Source of the DNA: Amoebophrya sp. AT5.2
Lineage: Eukaryota > Sar > Dinophyceae > Syndiniales > Amoebophryaceae
NCBI GenBank assembly: GCA_005223375.1
Contig: RXOD01006225.1
Location: 1-10,907 of the forward strand
Length of the DNA: 10,907 bases
Direction: 5' to 3'
Shown: positions 8,372 to 10,907 of the stretch, piece after piece
How positions within the stretch are numbered: position 1 is the first letter of the stretch
Layout of the letters: every line of letters begins with the position of its first letter
Notes under the pieces: generated by a model
Databases searched by the model: none
What the model saw: only the letters and a program-made list of their open reading frames with translations
What the model was told of the DNA's origin: nothing
Position numbers and translations under genes: made by a program

Positions 8372-9016
8372 CTTTTCCACTGCGTGCCTGCGAACTTCTG
8401 TAGATGCTGTGCTACATCGTCTGCGTATCTGAGGTGGCGCATGGCCTGAGCCCGCAGCACATCGTATACGATTAATTTTGGTAGAGGTAGCGTGTGAACA
8501 AGCCTCTGGCCATACATTGAAAAGAGCTGCAACTTCCTGAGCGCCTGCAACATATTGCGAAAGCTCCAGCGCTAAGTACTGATCCAGCTTCACGAAAGAT
8601 GAACCGTGCACGACGACGTGATCCGGGTAACAAAATCCGATCCATCCATTCGCCAAAGCCAGAAGTCCCCTACCTTCTGCAGCAGAAAAAAATGCACAAC
8701 AAAAAAGTTACTGTGATCATGGTCTCGGCACGACATCTCATAGTCAACTCACGCTCTCGCATCTTGTATGTAAGACCACCACTTGTGCCACACTGCAGTG
8801 AACAAGCCGAGTTTTCGTCCGAAGCCTGCCATTGTACGGTCCAGGCCGCAGCTATTTGCAAGTCGCTGTGCGTCAAGGTGTTCATTTCATCCGTTTACAA
8901 CCGCCCGGGCAGCCCGTACATTTCTTTCTAGCTGAAATGAGCTGCGCGCCTGGCCGCCGTCGAGGACAAGAGTTTGGCCCGGTCCAATCGGTCGACAAAT
9001 GCCGACGAGGCAAAAA
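8372..9016. other. Spacer between the Mpv17-like gene and the large paralog, likely promoter and leader
   Basis: About 645 bases lie between the Mpv17-like stop and the preferred start at 8371. The minus-strand frame of the large gene stays open to ATG 8656, but the 95 residues it would add show no span, signal peptide or match to the paralog, and the sequence is more A/T-rich than the gene body. If that upstream start were used, the protein would be 1813 residues. Other small frames here look accidental. No TATA box or other clear promoter element is recognised. Confidence 0.5.
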
Positions 9017-10120
9017 CTAGCTCTGCGCGACGACCAGTTTCCCCTGTACTATAGTATCCGATCGGCCAGTGCCCGCCACACCAGTCCCCGCTGCGGCGCT
9101 CCAGTTCATGTAATCCGGATCGCTGCGGAACGTGACTGTACTCAGGTAAAAGTTCCAACCCAGGTCCACCACTGCGTCCCAGCTCGAGCGGAAATGGGGG
9201 CCGAAGTTCCTTTGAATCACCGTGAAGTTCAGCAGATCCGAAAGGGGCCAGAAGAAAAACGAAGCGATGTAGCTCTCCCAGAACGTTTCGCGCATGCCGC
9301 GATAGGCTATTGTTGCTGCCTGCCTGGCCTTGAGAGAGAGGAGAGGGGTGGTAGTTGCAGTATCGGAGCAGGCGGGCGCTTCTAGTCCTACTTCGTGCGG
9401 GGCTGGTTTTCGGCTAGGCGCGTTCTCGATCTCGCGAAGGGCCACTATTTCGCCCTCGCGTGGTGGTCCTTTGGAAGAAATAGACGATGCGCCCGCGATC
9501 GGTGCTGCTCCCGCCAGGAGTGCGGGAGAAGTTAGCACCGGCCCTGTTGGTTCCCCAAAACCGCGACTACCGTCAACAGCTGCTCTTTTACCATCTTTCC
9601 CTTCATCTCCGCAATTGGAACTACTGCCAGGCCCGTGTATAATTCTGTCCTTCTCCACTGACTCGGCCTGGAATTTCTGCATTTCCACCGCGAATTCAGT
9701 TTCCGAGCTGAGGAAGAGGCAAAAGAACTTGGAGAGAAAGATGAATGCCGGCGTGGAAATCGGCATGTACAGAAACTGCACGGCGAGCATTTTTGGCACT
9801 GCCCGCTTCATGGTGGCTTCCGGACCAATGTATGTATCCAGCCCGCGGTGAAACCACAGCAGCGGCCCGCCGTTAAAGAAAGGCGCGCAGAGAGAGACTC
9901 CGAGCGTGCGGCGCCAGGAGTGCGGAGTTATGTGCTCTTCTGGCTGGTGGTGAGGCGTGGCGCCGGGCTTGTTCGTTGGCGTGAGGCGGTTGTGGCGCTG
10001 CTCTGCGGTCTGGGCAAGAACGTCCGACAAACCGAAGAGTAGGAACGACGTGACAACAGGCGCAAGATTTGGATTTCGGTTGTAGTGTGTCCTCACACCA
10101 TCTACAATGGCATTCCGCAT
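9017..10120 (-). CDS. Mpv17/PMP22-family membrane protein with an unusual internal insert
   Basis: The product is 367 residues, against roughly 170-250 for most family members. These proteins are four-span membrane proteins of mitochondria, peroxisomes or plastids; Mpv17 and yeast Sym1 sit in the inner mitochondrial membrane and affect metabolite or ion passage. Family marks are in order: HYNRNPNLAPVVTSFLLFGLSDVLAQ-like opening (residues 12-37, cf. Y-x3-L-x3-P...D-x3-Q), RRTLGVSLCAPFFNGGPLLWFHRGL (70-94), MKRAVPKMLAVQFLYMPISTP (104-124), and the signature W-x-x-WPLSDLLNFTVIQRNF...W-x-FYLS (281-327; the first W is F here). An insert of about 120 residues (147-270; roughly 9682-9311), rich in Ser, Gly, Ala and charged residues, separates spans three and four; a smaller one lies at 38-69. 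The C-terminus runs 40 residues past YLS. ATG 10120 gives the usual family N-terminus and has an in-frame TAG directly before it. Organelle target cannot be decided. Confidence 0.92.
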   Translation of the reverse strand: MRNAIVDGVRTHYNRNPNLAPVVTSFLLFGLSDVLAQTAEQRHNRLTPTNKPGATPHHQPEEHITPHSWRRTLGVSLCAPFFNGGPLLWFHRGLDTYIGPEATMKRAVPKMLAVQFLYMPISTPAFIFLSKFFCLFLSSETEFAVEMQKFQAESVEKDRIIHGPGSSSNCGDEGKDGKRAAVDGSRGFGEPTGPVLTSPALLAGAAPIAGASSISSKGPPREGEIVALREIENAPSRKPAPHEVGLEAPACSDTATTTPLLSLKARQAATIAYRGMRETFWESYIASFFFWPLSDLLNFTVIQRNFGPHFRSSWDAVVDLGWNFYLSTVTFRSDPDYMNWSAAAGTGVAGTGRSDTIVQGKLVVAQS

Positions 10121-10573
10121 CTACAATCATTGAGTGCGGCGCGTCGCACGCTCTCGTTCGTAGCACAGGCTATTCAGATGTTATGAAAATCAAACTTTGA
10201 ATTTCATGCAGCGGCTGCAGGTACGCTGCGAGTGTTTGATGCCTTTATGATCGCTGAGCTTGCATAAGCTCTTGTCATTCACAAACAAACACGAGTTGTT
10301 CTCACGTGCTGCAGAAACACATTTTCGACGTGCTGTTAGTGGTGGGAACATCACAACACGAACGGTTGTGTGTATTTCTGTCGAACACTTCGAGACTTTC
10401 TGATCTTGAAGGTTGCCATTTCACTTCGCGTGTACTCATCGTCATCACTGTTCCGCGGATGGCATCGAGAGTGGCACGACCACGCGACAACTATTTTATA
10501 ACCCAAGACGAACCTCTGTACATCGGTTCTCTGGTGTTCTTGGAACTCCAAGATGCGAGAAGCCTGTTTGATT
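10121..10573. other. Intergenic spacer upstream of the Mpv17-like gene
   Basis: About 450 bases with A/T-richer composition than the flanking genes. Short open frames on both strands here overlap each other and carry no recognisable domain. It should include the 3' end of the right-hand gene and the promoter of the Mpv17-like gene. No confident promoter motif, poly(A) signal or RNA gene is visible. Confidence 0.5.
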
Positions 10574-10907
10574 TCAAATCCGCACGGAGAGCGGAAATGC
10601 GATTTCGTGCTTGCGGCCCCCGGCGTCCACGTAGTCCACGCGCACACGCAGGTAGAAGATGACTGGCTTCTGCAGCTCAATCGCGTCTACGCTTTCCCCG
10701 CCGCTTTCTCCCCCGCTTTCTCGGTCTAGAGTTTTTCGCTCGCTCTTCCCCCTCTCCCGCCTCGTCAGCTGCCGCCGCACAAAGCCGGATTGCCGCAACC
10801 GCACTCGCAGCAGCGCCTTGCTTCCTCGGCGGTCCACCACCTGTGCGTTCGTTTCCGTGAAGGCGGGATTTGTTTTCAGATCCACCGGCTCCTGGTGGTG
10901 GCCACCC
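10574..10907 (-). CDS. C-terminal part of an unrecognised gene entering from the right edge
   Basis: A minus-strand frame is open from the window edge to TGA at 10574, giving about 110 residues (starting HHQEPVDLKTNPAF). The middle is very basic and then Glu/Ser/Gly-rich with a doubled GGES (SGGESGGES). The last 35 residues alternate hydrophobic and charged residues like paired beta strands: KPVIFYLRVRVDYVD, then GGRKHEIAFPLSVRI and stop. The coding-like G/C-rich composition and the clear change in composition at the stop support a real gene end. The final strands loosely resemble the C-terminal end of arrestin-fold proteins such as VPS26 relatives, but this is too short to claim. A CCACCAG at about 10897-10891 could be a splice acceptor, so the first few codons may be intron. 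Confidence 0.55.
   Translation of the reverse strand, partial: GGHHQEPVDLKTNPAFTETNAQVVDRRGSKALLRVRLRQSGFVRRQLTRRERGKSERKTLDRESGGESGGESVDAIELQKPVIFYLRVRVDYVDAGGRKHEIAFPLSVRI

Noticed and set aside
8670..8931. Small frames on both strands upstream of the large gene
   Set aside because: They overlap each other, have no motif, and sit in spacer-like sequence.
10302..10680. Small frames on both strands left of and over the right-hand gene's end
   Set aside because: They conflict with the edge-crossing frame, have no recognisable domain, and extend into A/T-rich spacer.
1..10907. Bacterial or phage origin, CRISPR array, tRNA or rRNA genes
   Set aside because: The gene structure is eukaryotic; no repeated spacers, tRNA box motifs or rRNA-like conserved stretches were seen by eye.

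Overview
The window looks like nuclear DNA of a microbial eukaryote. The evidence is an Mpv17/PMP22-family membrane protein, very long proteins with low-complexity serine-rich and coiled-coil stretches, a gene that only reads correctly across an intron with GT-AG ends, purine-rich AAAAGATG start contexts, and wide A/T-richer spacers with no bacterial-style ribosome sites or operons. All four genes lie on the minus strand. This one-way layout, long exons and G/C-rich coding sequence would fit an alveolate such as a dinoflagellate relative. That placement is weak inference, because nothing in the window fixes the lineage.

In transcription order (right to left): (1) the C-terminal end of an unrecognised gene, from the right edge to 10574; (2) a complete Mpv17/PMP22-like gene, 10120 to 9017, with a long hydrophilic insert between its third and fourth membrane segments; (3) a 5.2 kb single-exon gene, 8371 to 3215, coding about 1718 residues; (4) a gene starting at 2251 that runs off the left edge and is interrupted by one intron (about 1234 to 810). 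Exon 2 of gene 4 stays open to base 1. Spacers of about 450, 645 and 960 bases separate the genes; no RNA gene, transposon or CRISPR array was seen.

The main discovery is that genes 3 and 4 are divergent tandem paralogs. Both have a basic N-terminal cytosolic segment, a membrane span, a lumenal or extracellular domain with ten cysteines in the same order (including CC-x4-CCGF and PWxCY motifs), a second span preceded by a conserved GL-x-x-G-x-P-x-x-G-x-E-LL stretch, a further hydrophobic segment, and a long charged tail. The tails also share a KPL-x3-W / ERD / YD-x-AFS block. I do not recognise this architecture as a named family. The double-cysteine CCG motif recalls tetraspanin large loops, and the two-span layout recalls BK-channel beta subunits, but neither match is complete. 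The Mpv17-like gene is next door, but there is no sign that it works with the pair.
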